From: an uncultured Candidatus Melainabacteria bacterium
Lineage (GTDB): Bacteria; Cyanobacteriota; Vampirovibrionia; Gastranaerophilales; Gastranaerophilaceae
Assembly: GCA_934692625.1 (NCBI GenBank)
Contig: CAKUUC010000021.1
Span: forward strand, 1 to 15,225
Direction of reading: 5' to 3'
Length of the DNA: 15,225 nt
The notes beneath the pieces were generated by a model. The model did not search any database. It saw only the letters and a program-made list of their open reading frames with translations, and was not told the origin of the DNA. How positions within the stretch are numbered: position 1 is the stretch's first letter; every line of letters starts with the position of its first letter. The position numbers and the translations under genes are program-made. Below, one piece after another: positions 5,948 through 14,142 of the stretch.

Positions 5948-6691
5948 ATGCCACATTTTTTTATAAAATCAAATCAAGTTGAAAATGATAATATAATAAT
6001 TTCTGATAAAGAAAATTATACTCATATTGCAAGAGCCTTGCGTGCAAGAGCCGGTGAAAAGTTATTATTGATTGATGAAAATAAAATTCAATACGAAACA
6101 TTTATTTCTGAAATTACCAACAACGAAATTGTGGCAAAGATTGAAAAATCTTATCCGTCAACAAGAAGCCTTGATTTTACTCTTGATTTAGCGCAATCTC
6201 CATTGAGTAATGACGGACAGAATTTTATCATAGAAAAAGCAACTGAACTTGGCATTAGTCGTGTAATCCCTGTTTTTACTGATTATTGTTCGGTTAAACG
6301 TTCTGTTATTGAAAAGAAAATCCCAAAGTGGCAGCGAATAATGTATGAATCTTCAAAACAATGTGAACGAGCAGATATTCCTCAATGTGCGGAATTAACG
6401 ACAATAAAAGATTTAGTAACTGTTGAAAAGTATGACAAAATTATCGTTTTTTGTGAACGAATTGCGGACAAAACAATTCGAGATAGTTTTAAAACTTCTG
6501 CAATAAAACAAGGAGATAAAGTGCTTGTAATCATAGGACCTGAAGGTGGTTTTTCTGATAGCGAGTTTGAGTATTTTAGAACCCAAAATTTTGAAATGTT
6601 GACTCTCGGAACGTTGATTCTTCGGGCTGAAACTGCTGTTGTTGTCGGTTTAGGAAATATTATTTATGAATATACAAACTTTAACAAATAG
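5948..6691 (+). CDS. rsmE: 16S rRNA (uracil1498-N3)-methyltransferase RsmE
   Basis: RsmE methylates N3 of U1498 in 16S rRNA at the decoding region of the assembled 30S subunit, using S-adenosylmethionine. The 247-residue length is typical. An N-terminal PUA-like domain (1-70) contains HIARALRARAGEKLLLID (26-43), followed by a SPOUT trefoil-knot domain. Hallmarks are EKATELGI (96-103), QCERADIPQ (138-146, in place of the usual Q-S/C-x-R-x-x-x-P), the knot loop IIGPEGGFSDSE (195-206) and LGTLILRAETA (220-230). In the last motif Leu replaces the Arg commonly found before ILR. The ATG at 5948 follows AGGGAAGG. The gene lies 58 nt after rqcH, and its last 26 bases overlap the next gene in another frame, so those two are surely cotranscribed. 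Confidence 0.95.
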   Translation: MPHFFIKSNQVENDNIIISDKENYTHIARALRARAGEKLLLIDENKIQYETFISEITNNEIVAKIEKSYPSTRSLDFTLDLAQSPLSNDGQNFIIEKATELGISRVIPVFTDYCSVKRSVIEKKIPKWQRIMYESSKQCERADIPQCAELTTIKDLVTVEKYDKIIVFCERIADKTIRDSFKTSAIKQGDKVLVIIGPEGGFSDSEFEYFRTQNFEMLTLGTLILRAETAVVVGLGNIIYEYTNFNK

Positions 6692-8087
6692 TATAAAAAA
6701 TGATGAAATATTGAATAATATTTCGAGTTTTTTCGATAACGAAATTTATCTTGTCGGTGGTTCTGTGCGGGATTCACTCTTGGGTAAATTTTCTCACGAT
6801 AGGGATTTAGTTGTTGTAAATGCCGATGCAAGAGATTTTTCGTTAAAAATTGCTGAATTTTTCAATGGAAAATTTATTCCGCTTGATGAAATAAATAAAA
6901 TTTATCGTATTGTATTGCCGGATAAAATAAATTATTTAGATATTACAAATCCTGTAGGTGATAGTCTTGAAACAGATTTAAAAAGACGAGATTTGACAGT
7001 TAATGCAATCGCTGTAAATATAAAAACTTGCGAAATTCCTGATTTTTGCAAAAATTATGTTGAAGATTTACAAAACAAAATTTTGCGTGAAATAAAAGAA
7101 GAAAATTTTACAGATGATCCGTTGCGCTTGCTTAGAGTTTTTCGTTTTTATTCTGTTTTGGGTTTTGAATTAAGTGAACAATTAAAAAATATTGTAAAAA
7201 AACATGCAAAACTTATTGAAAACCCTGCTAAAGAACGTGTTGAATATGAGTTGATGAAACTTTTTGATGGCAAATATTGTGCTGAAAGTCTTTCGTTGAT
7301 GGATAAATGCGGATTGTTGGAATTACTTTTTCCGATAATGCACGATGTGAAAAAAGTTCCACCAAACGAACATCATCACTTAGATTTATTTATGCACAGT
7401 ATTGAATCTGTTAAGCAAGTTCAATTATTGTATGAAAAATCGAATGATGAAGTTAAAAATCATCTGGATAGAGTCGATTTTGGTGGCTTTTCAAGAATTG
7501 CACACCTTAAATTGGCAACTTTTTTGCACGATATTGGCAAGCCTTCAACTTGGACAATAGAAGAAGATACCGGACGCCACAGGTTTATAAAACATGATTC
7601 TGTCGGGGCTAAAATGTGTGTTTCGATTTTGAGAAATCTATGTTTTTCAAATAAACAAATAGAATACATTTCATATATTATCCAAAAACACATGTATCCG
7701 ACGGCAGTTGTATCAGCACCGGTTGTGAATGAAAAAATTATGATGCGATATTTGCGAAAATCCGACGATAATGCCATTGATAATATTTTGATAGCGCAAG
7801 CCGACAGATTGTCTGCTCAAGGACCTGAAATAACAAAGGAAATTGTTGAAGAAAATATTACCGCATTGAATCGGTTAATGGATTTTTGTATAGAGGCTAA
7901 AAAAGATTTAAAACCTTTGCCTAAATTGTTAGATGGAAATGAAGTTATCAAAATTCTTAACATAAAACCTTCCCCGATTTTGGGCAAAGTTTTGCGATTG
8001 TTAAATGAGGCGCAAATATCAGGTGATGTACAAACAAAAGATGAAGCGATTAACTTTATAAAAGGCTTGAATCTTGACAATTTATAA
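6666..8087 (+). CDS. cca: CCA tRNA nucleotidyltransferase / poly(A) polymerase family with HD domain
   Basis: Class II nucleotidyltransferases of this type add or repair the 3' CCA of tRNA. The 473-residue protein has the head domain at 25-150: LVGGSVRDSLLG (29-40), metal-binding Asp pair at D45 and D47 (HDRD) and KRRDLTVNAIA (106-116). The neck has DDPLRLLRVFRF, the usual nucleotide-selecting helix region. An HD-type domain follows in the C-terminal half (HHHLDLFMHS and LATFLHDIGKP). HD-bearing members occur both as full CCA-adding enzymes and in split CC-adding/A-adding pairs; poly(A) polymerases are close relatives. The sequence alone does not decide, although with no paralogue in view CCA addition is the default. 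The start overlaps rsmE by 26 nt, with AGGAAA inside rsmE as ribosome binding site. Confidence 0.9.
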   Translation: MNIQTLTNSIKNDEILNNISSFFDNEIYLVGGSVRDSLLGKFSHDRDLVVVNADARDFSLKIAEFFNGKFIPLDEINKIYRIVLPDKINYLDITNPVGDSLETDLKRRDLTVNAIAVNIKTCEIPDFCKNYVEDLQNKILREIKEENFTDDPLRLLRVFRFYSVLGFELSEQLKNIVKKHAKLIENPAKERVEYELMKLFDGKYCAESLSLMDKCGLLELLFPIMHDVKKVPPNEHHHLDLFMHSIESVKQVQLLYEKSNDEVKNHLDRVDFGGFSRIAHLKLATFLHDIGKPSTWTIEEDTGRHRFIKHDSVGAKMCVSILRNLCFSNKQIEYISYIIQKHMYPTAVVSAPVVNEKIMMRYLRKSDDNAIDNILIAQADRLSAQGPEITKEIVEENITALNRLMDFCIEAKKDLKPLPKLLDGNEVIKILNIKPSPILGKVLRLLNEAQISGDVQTKDEAINFIKGLNLDNL

Positions 8088-8135
8088 ATGTTATTTGTGT
8101 TAAAATCTTATTATATTTAATTTGAGGTTAGGGAA

Positions 8136-11100
8136 ATGAATAAAAAAGCAAAGAAAATATTATCTTTTGTTTTAATCGGTTTATTAGGATTATATGCGAT
8201 ATTTCTATTATCGCCACTTATTGTAACACCTATTTTAAGACGTCATGAATCAACAATTGTTGACCTTGTAAAACAATCTTCTGGGCTTGATATGACATTA
8301 AATAAACTGACATTTACAACGTCTTGGAATTTAACAGCCGGTGTTAAAGCGCAGAAAATTTCTTTAAAAATTCCTTCAAATGAAAATATAGTTTTTTATG
8401 CGGATAATATTGGCGGTAATTTAGCATTATTACCTCTTTTGACTAGAAAAATTCAATTAGGAAGTATTTATGCAAAAAATCTAACGGCGAATTTAGATGT
8501 TAAAAAAGATGGTTCATTGTTGGTTGCTGACTATTTTCCTCAAAACGAAGAACCTGTCAAAGAATCTTTTGTTCTGCCTTTTGGTTTGAAATTGTCAAAT
8601 AAATTGCCGAATATAAAGGTTGATAAATATTCTTTATCATTAGTTGAGTTGATGACAACTAAAAAGTATAGTTTTGAAGGCGAAAATCTTAAAATTTCTG
8701 ATTTTATACTTGATAAAAAAATAAAATTAAAAACAAACGGAAAAGTCATTTTTGATAATGTTTTGGTGTCGAATTATGATATAAAAATATTTAACAAAAT
8801 TATGCCGAATTTGACTCTCCAAGATTTAGTATTTCCTGAAAATGTAATTCTAGATTCGGCTGATTCTAAAAAATCTTCTGATATTAACGATTTGTCATTG
8901 AAGGTTTTAGATGTATTAAAAGCAGTTGTTGATAATAAGTTTACCGCTGATTTAACAACTGATTTGGTTGTGTCAGGTTCATTAAAAAATCCTGAGTTTA
9001 AAGGCTTGATTGATGTTCAGGCTTTGTCAGTTGCAGTTGACGGTAAAAAATTGCCTGAAAGTTATATCAATTTGAAATTTAAGGGTGATAATACAAATAT
9101 TGATTCGATTTTGTTTTCTTCATCGGATGAAAATGAAAAAACTCAAATTATCGGAAGCATTAAAACCGGTCATAAACCTTATTTAGATATGACTTTACGA
9201 TCTAATGCTAAGTTTATGAATTTGATAAATTTAGTGGATAGTTTGGCTAAATCTTTTAATATAGATGATTTTGATACCTTAAGTGCCACTGGTGGAATTG
9301 ATGCGGATTTCAATGTTACTTCTGATATGAAAAAGGTTTCATCAAACGGATATTTGAAAATTTTGCCATCTAAATTCAAATATGGCTTATACAATGTTTT
9401 AGTTGATAAAATAACAGCAGATATAAATTTTGATAATGGCATAAATATCAAACATGCCGGTTTTTCGATATTTAATCATCCGTTGACAATGTCAGGGACA
9501 ATCAATCAGGATGCATCAACAAATTTAAAAATCATTGCAGATAAATTGTCTGTAAAAGGACTATTGGCAGCAGTAGGACAAGCCGGTTTGTTAAAAGATA
9601 ATGATATTACAAGTGGTGTAATTTCTCTCAATGCGTTGATAAAAGGACAACTTACTTCCTTAAAACCGGAATTAACTTCAATTTTAGAAGGTTTAAAAGT
9701 TTATAATAAACCTTCAGCAACACATGTTGATTTATCAAAATTGTCAGTGAATGCTGCTTATGATGGCAAGTCCTTGCTTGGCGATGTTGATTTATTTGGA
9801 CTTGTGGCAAATAACGGTTCTGTTGTTGTGAAAATTCCAGATACTTGTGTCCAAATGGATAATAAAGATATTAAAATTGACAAAGCCTATATGCTTTTGA
9901 ATAATTCTAAAATTGATATTACAGGCGGTGTCGAGGATTATGTGACGGATAAACCTGCTATCAATATTTTGGCAAAAGGTAAAATTCAAAGTGCTGATGT
10001 CGTTGCGTTTTTGCCAAAAGAGTTTGTTTCTCTGATTTCGTATAAGGGAAGTGTTCCGATTGCAGTTGATGTTACAGGAAATTCAAAGGTTCAAAATCTA
10101 AGAATAACTGCTGATGCGGATAAAGATAATTATGTATCGTTTGTTGATATTGATAAATTAAAAAATAAAAAGACAAAAATAAAAGCGAATTTTGAATTAT
10201 TAGGTGATACGCTTAATATTATTCCGTCCGGAATCTACGAAGGTAACAACTTGTTAGTCAAACTTAGTGGTAACGTTTCAAAATTATATTCAGAACCTAA
10301 ATTAAATATCTCTTTGAGTATTCCTGAAATGTTGTCTTTTCCTATATGGGGTGTAAAAAATTCAAATATATCAACTGTTGGGGCAGTGACTGTTGGTGGT
10401 AATCTTGCTAATCCTACTATAAAAGGAACCTTAACACTTCCGGATATCTCAATGAAAGATGTTGATTTTGCAATTACAGATTTAAGAGCAGATTTGTCTG
10501 GTGATATTTTGAAGGGAAATGCTTTTGCTAAAAAAGTCAAGGCTGGTGGTTTGGTTGCAGAAGACGTTTCTGGCAAAATCTCATTAAAAGATTATAATAT
10601 GTTTACATTATCTGATATTACCGCTAAGGCTTTTGATGGCACGGTTAAGGGCAAATTGTCCTATGAGATAAATAGTTTTAAAACAGGTTTGGATATTTTA
10701 GGACAAGATTTAAACGCAACAAATGCAATATATGGTGCTGTCGGAATAAAAGATGCATTGACAGGAACTTTGAATTTTACTGCTAAACTTGGAATGCAAG
10801 GATTGACAGATGTTGATATTATTAAATCCATGAAGGGTAATGTTTCTTTTGATATTCAAAACGGTAGATTTGTTGGTATTGGACGTTTAGAAAACCTTGT
10901 GGCTGCACAAAATATTACCTCAAATTCAATATTAAAAGCGGCAATATCAAGTTTGTCGACACTTTCCGCAATGCAAGAAACTGATAAGTTTAAGACGATA
11001 ACCGGTGATATGACACTTAATGGAGGAGTGGCTAATTTATCAAAAATTCTTGTGACAGGACCTTTAATGTCTTATTACGTAACTGGTTCGTATTATATTT

Positions 11101-11750
11101 TACCAAATACTGCAAATCTGATTATTTTGGGTCGTTTAGATTCTAAAGTTGTTTCTATGCTTGGGGTTATTGGTGATTTATCAGTTGAAAAACTATTATC
11201 GTCAATTCCTAAACTCGGTTCTATGACTGCGACAATTTGGAATCAATTAACCTCAAATCCAAATACGGAAGATATTGCAAAAATTCCGGCATTATCTACT
11301 GGTAGTAAAACGTACAAAGATTTTAAAGTTTCATACTCTGGTGTTGTTGGTGCGACATCTTCTGTCAGATATTTTAAATGGCTTGCCTCAACTGTTGAAA
11401 CTAATGATATCAACTTGAAACAAGATTTGAAAAATGCAAAAGATGCAGTAAAAGAAAATGTAAAAACTAAAGTTGAAAATACAAAATCTGATGTGGCAAC
11501 AGTTAAGAAAAATGTTAATAATATTGTTCAAACTCAGAAAGATAAGGTTCAATCTGTGAAAGAGTCTGTAGCGCAAACAAAAGAAAATTTGGCAAATACA
11601 AAGGAAAATGCCAAACAAACTTCTGAGAATTTGAAAAAGTTATTGCATAATGCTGTTATAAATTCGATGACAAAACCTTCTTCTGAGTCTACAACTTCAA
11701 AATCAGCTAAAGAAGAAAGTACGAAATCAGATACAAATACAACTGAATAA
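8136..11750 (+). CDS. Large AsmA/TamB-like envelope protein with helical C-terminal tail
   Basis: A 1204-residue envelope protein. One N-terminal membrane helix (about 9-30, LSFVLIGLLGLYAIFLLSPL) anchors it in the inner membrane with the rest in the periplasm. The body (about 40-1085) is long, repetitive and beta-rich with recurring 'GxIxxxDLS'-like strands, as in AsmA/YhdP/TamB proteins that form hydrophobic grooves carrying lipids between the membranes. The last ~200 residues of the body (FDIQNGRFVGIG, then ITGDMTLNGGVANL, near 910-965) resemble the AsmA C-terminal domain. Residues about 1094-1175 are unusual: a highly charged, aromatic-free amphipathic helix with repeated 'KENVKTK / TKENLANTKENAKQT' units, then a Ser/Thr/Lys/Glu tail. 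The ATG follows GAGGTTAGGGAA. It lies 48 nt after cca and ends 2 nt short of the convergent neighbour's stop. Lipid transport is inferred from family, not shown. Confidence 0.8.
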   Translation: MNKKAKKILSFVLIGLLGLYAIFLLSPLIVTPILRRHESTIVDLVKQSSGLDMTLNKLTFTTSWNLTAGVKAQKISLKIPSNENIVFYADNIGGNLALLPLLTRKIQLGSIYAKNLTANLDVKKDGSLLVADYFPQNEEPVKESFVLPFGLKLSNKLPNIKVDKYSLSLVELMTTKKYSFEGENLKISDFILDKKIKLKTNGKVIFDNVLVSNYDIKIFNKIMPNLTLQDLVFPENVILDSADSKKSSDINDLSLKVLDVLKAVVDNKFTADLTTDLVVSGSLKNPEFKGLIDVQALSVAVDGKKLPESYINLKFKGDNTNIDSILFSSSDENEKTQIIGSIKTGHKPYLDMTLRSNAKFMNLINLVDSLAKSFNIDDFDTLSATGGIDADFNVTSDMKKVSSNGYLKILPSKFKYGLYNVLVDKITADINFDNGINIKHAGFSIFNHPLTMSGTINQDASTNLKIIADKLSVKGLLAAVGQAGLLKDNDITSGVISLNALIKGQLTSLKPELTSILEGLKVYNKPSATHVDLSKLSVNAAYDGKSLLGDVDLFGLVANNGSVVVKIPDTCVQMDNKDIKIDKAYMLLNNSKIDITGGVEDYVTDKPAINILAKGKIQSADVVAFLPKEFVSLISYKGSVPIAVDVTGNSKVQNLRITADADKDNYVSFVDIDKLKNKKTKIKANFELLGDTLNIIPSGIYEGNNLLVKLSGNVSKLYSEPKLNISLSIPEMLSFPIWGVKNSNISTVGAVTVGGNLANPTIKGTLTLPDISMKDVDFAITDLRADLSGDILKGNAFAKKVKAGGLVAEDVSGKISLKDYNMFTLSDITAKAFDGTVKGKLSYEINSFKTGLDILGQDLNATNAIYGAVGIKDALTGTLNFTAKLGMQGLTDVDIIKSMKGNVSFDIQNGRFVGIGRLENLVAAQNITSNSILKAAISSLSTLSAMQETDKFKTITGDMTLNGGVANLSKILVTGPLMSYYVTGSYYILPNTANLIILGRLDSKVVSMLGVIGDLSVEKLLSSIPKLGSMTATIWNQLTSNPNTEDIAKIPALSTGSKTYKDFKVSYSGVVGATSSVRYFKWLASTVETNDINLKQDLKNAKDAVKENVKTKVENTKSDVATVKKNVNNIVQTQKDKVQSVKESVAQTKENLANTKENAKQTSENLKKLLHNAVINSMTKPSSESTTSKSAKEESTKSDTNTTE

Positions 11751-11752
11751 TT

Positions 11753-12712
11753 TTACAAAATACATGCTAATACCATAAGTATAAGTGTGCCGATTTGGAA
11801 GGCAGTTGCCATATTTTGACTGAATTTGTTGCTATCATATTTTCTTGCGGATTTTTGAGCATTGATTGCGCTAGACAATCTCATTAGTCGTTCACTTTCG
11901 CTGTCTTGACTAAATTCTGTTCCAAAAACACTCATTTCAACACGAGAAAGTCGTTTATCCATAGGCTCGTTTTCGTATTTTGTTTTGTATAATGCTTTTT
12001 CTATCGCTGAGATGTTTAATTGTTTTGCAGGTTTGAATACGTTTGGGCTATATCCGTCAAAATCGTCAATGTCTGATGAGTAACTATTTTGTGAATAGTT
12101 TTGACGGCTTCCCATTCTGTTGTTGAATCCTGTATAGTCAAATGCATCTGTTCCGTAGGAATCAAGGTGATAATTGTCAGTGAAGGTATTGGTATTTTGT
12201 GCAACTACCGTTTTTTTAGGCTTAATTTCTGCTTTAAGCCTATCTACACGAATTGATAGTTCATCTTTGTCGTAAGTTTTTCCGAAAGTTTTTGTTTCAA
12301 GTTTTGATAATCTTGTGTTTAGACTCTCTGTCTTGTTTTCTTTGTTAAATACAATTCTTTCAAGTTCATCTACTGTTGGATAATCCATTTTACTTGCTTC
12401 AACAGGTTCTTTTGCAAATACCCAACTGTCTTCCGGTGTTGCAAAAGTATCTTCTTTAGGCTCTATTTCTTTGCCAATTTCATCTGCAGAAATATCTTTT
12501 TGTAATTTTGCAATACGGTTTTGAAAATTTCCGTTGGAAGTTTTTCCGTAAACTTTTTCTTCAAGTCTGTTCAGTCTTGACGTTTCGGATTCTGTTGAAT
12601 ATGTGTAACCATAAAGTGAGTTTTCGATTTTATCCAAGATTTGAGTGTTTGTTGCTGCCAAAACTATTTGACAGTTTATTAGTAAGAATAAAAGTAAAAT
12701 GAATTTTTTCAT
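11753..12712 (-). CDS. Secreted or envelope protein with three 50-residue repeats
   Basis: A 319-residue protein with an N-terminal signal (KKFILLLFLLINCQIVLA, cleavage likely near 19/20) and a hydrophobic C-terminal segment (about 303-319), suggesting an envelope location, possibly membrane-anchored. Three repeats occupy 25-74, 114-163 and 234-283, each 50 residues: pattern I-x-x-I/L-E-x-x-hydrophobic-Y/F, then RL-x-R/K-LE/V-E-x-x-V/T-Y/F-G-K/T, then R-hydrophobic-x-R/K-L-x-x-x-I. They are predicted helical pairs. The second linker (about 170-232) is Asn/Ser/Tyr/Asp-rich and disordered. I recall such 'RLxRLExxVFG' repeats in cyanobacteria and Melainabacteria, function unknown. AAGGAG sits 9 nt before the ATG at 12712. 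The stop lies 2 nt from that of the AsmA-like gene, with no terminator between. A TAAAAT hexamer about 50 nt upstream may be its -10. Confidence 0.8.
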   Translation of the reverse strand: MKKFILLLFLLINCQIVLAATNTQILDKIENSLYGYTYSTESETSRLNRLEEKVYGKTSNGNFQNRIAKLQKDISADEIGKEIEPKEDTFATPEDSWVFAKEPVEASKMDYPTVDELERIVFNKENKTESLNTRLSKLETKTFGKTYDKDELSIRVDRLKAEIKPKKTVVAQNTNTFTDNYHLDSYGTDAFDYTGFNNRMGSRQNYSQNSYSSDIDDFDGYSPNVFKPAKQLNISAIEKALYKTKYENEPMDKRLSRVEMSVFGTEFSQDSESERLMRLSSAINAQKSARKYDSNKFSQNMATAFQIGTLILMVLACIL

Positions 12713-12716
12713 AATA

Positions 12717-12935
12717 TCAAACTCCTTAGAGTCAGAATAAAAATTTTTAGTATTTTATTCTATTCTTCTCATAAGTCATTTTGAATTTATGCTTTGTAAA
12801 TATTTATTCGTAGGACAAAAGTTTAATATTTGAAAATTCATACTCCAAAAGTTTTGGTTCTGTTAGATATTTTTGATAAATAAAAAGACGAACTTCAAAT
12901 TGAAATTCGTCTTTTTTACTATATCTAACTTTGTT
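12717..12935. promoter_or_regulatory. Intergenic region upstream of the three-repeat gene
   Basis: Apart from the nifS terminator and the ribosome binding site at 12722-12727, these roughly 220 nt hold two AT-rich palindromes: CCAAAA-G-TTTTGG at 12845-12857 and TAAATATTTA at 12797-12806. A weak promoter (ATGACT, 16 nt, TAAAAT on the minus strand) may drive the 11753-12712 gene. No ORF with a good start was found. Confidence 0.3.
12882..12916 (-). terminator. Intrinsic terminator of nifU-nifS
   Basis: AAAAAGACGAA (12882-12892) and TTCGTCTTTTT (12906-12916) form an 11-bp perfect stem around a 13-nt loop. It begins 19 nt beyond the nifS stop on the minus strand. Read on that strand, GACGAA...TTCGTC is followed by TTTTTATTT, a textbook Rho-independent terminator. 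The flanking A- and T-tracts make it work on the plus strand as well. Confidence 0.85.
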
Positions 12936-14141
12936 CTAACAAGTTTTTGTTTTTAATTCTTTTAAGGCTTCAAGTTCTTTTTGATATGGAGAAATTGATG
13001 TAACTTTTTCAATTATTCCCGGTAATTTATCAATTACGTAGTCAATTTCTTCTTCTGTCGTAAATCTGCTCAAACTCCAACGAATACTACCATGAATTGC
13101 CGTAAATGGAACATTCATTGCTCTTAAAACGTGGCTTGGTTCAAGTGATCCTGAAGTGCACGCTGAGCCTGATGATGCGCAAATTCCGATATCAGATAAG
13201 TGAAGTAATATTAATTCTCCTTCAATGTATTCAAATCCGATATTTGTTGTGTTTGGAACACGGTTTGCAATTCCTGTATTTAATCTTGCGTTATAAATTT
13301 TGTTCAAAATATTTGTTTCCAATTTGTCACGCAATCTTTTTATTTCAGTTTGTTCGTAATTTAAACCATCTGCAGCAAGTTCTGCGGCTTTTCCGATACC
13401 AACAATGTATGGTGTATTTTCAGTCCCTGCACGTTTACCGCGTTCTTGGTGACCACCGATAATTAGCGGAGTAATCATTGTTTTTGAATTAACGTATAAA
13501 GCACCGATACCTTTTGGCGCATGGAACTTGTGTCCTGAAATTCCTAACAAATCTATGCCGTTTGCTTGAACATCAATAGGAATTTTTCCTGCGACTTGTA
13601 CCGCATCAACGTATAATTTTGTATCTTTGTTTTTAGATTTGATAATTTCAGAAATTTTACCGATTGGATTTATAACACCAGTTTCATTGTTTGCCCACAT
13701 TACAGAAACTAGCGCAGTATCTTCATCTACGGCTTGGCTTAATTCTTCCAAATCAAGTTCACCAATAGAATTAACGCCTATATAGTCTACTCTGTAACCT
13801 TGTTTTTCAAGTTGTTTGTACAAATTCAATACACAAGGGTGTTCAACTTTTGTTGTTATAATGTGTTTTTTTGTCTTATTGTAATTTAATACTCCTCGAA
13901 TAGCAGTGTTTGCGCTTTCAGAACCGCAAGATGTGAAGATTATTTCTTTTTCATCTTTTGCGTTTACGAAATCCCTGATTTTTGCACGTGCTTCTTTTAT
14001 CGCATTTGAGGATTTTTTACTGAAATTATACATACTGGAAGGGTTTGCATATTCTTCTTTAAAATATGGCATCATAGCTTCCAATACTCGTTCATCAACT
14101 TTAGTAGTTGCATTGTTATCAAGATAAATAATCTTTTCCAT
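12936..14141 (-). CDS. nifS: Cysteine desulfurase, NifS type
   Basis: NifS removes sulfur from L-cysteine as an enzyme persulfide, giving alanine, and hands the sulfur to the NifU scaffold for Fe-S cluster assembly in the cytoplasm. The 401-residue length is typical of class I PLP desulfurases. The N-terminus IYLDNNATTKVDERV (5-19) is family-typical. The PLP lysine is Lys205 in SGHKFHAPKGIG. The mobile catalytic loop is SSGSACTSGSLEPSHVLRAM (323-342) with Cys328 as persulfide site; SACTSGSLEPSHVLRAM is a NifS/IscS-class signature. Residues 229-242 (GGHQERGKRAGTEN) complete the active site. The chain ends in a lone Cys401. The ATG lies 1 nt after the nifU stop, so the two are translationally coupled. 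The terminator at 12882-12916 follows. Confidence 0.95.
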   Translation of the reverse strand: MEKIIYLDNNATTKVDERVLEAMMPYFKEEYANPSSMYNFSKKSSNAIKEARAKIRDFVNAKDEKEIIFTSCGSESANTAIRGVLNYNKTKKHIITTKVEHPCVLNLYKQLEKQGYRVDYIGVNSIGELDLEELSQAVDEDTALVSVMWANNETGVINPIGKISEIIKSKNKDTKLYVDAVQVAGKIPIDVQANGIDLLGISGHKFHAPKGIGALYVNSKTMITPLIIGGHQERGKRAGTENTPYIVGIGKAAELAADGLNYEQTEIKRLRDKLETNILNKIYNARLNTGIANRVPNTTNIGFEYIEGELILLHLSDIGICASSGSACTSGSLEPSHVLRAMNVPFTAIHGSIRWSLSRFTTEEEIDYVIDKLPGIIEKVTSISPYQKELEALKELKTKTC

Positions 14142-14142
14142 T

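Noticed and set aside
8074..8106. TTGACA at 8074-8079 as -35 of a promoter for the AsmA-like gene
   Set aside because: The nearest good -10 (TAAAAT at 8101) is 21 nt away, outside the usual 15-19 range, and the hexamer lies within the end of cca.
11753..12712. Lipoprotein signal around Cys14 of the three-repeat protein
   Set aside because: The residue before the Cys is Asn, not Gly, Ala or Ser, and a better signal-peptidase I site (VLA-A) follows.
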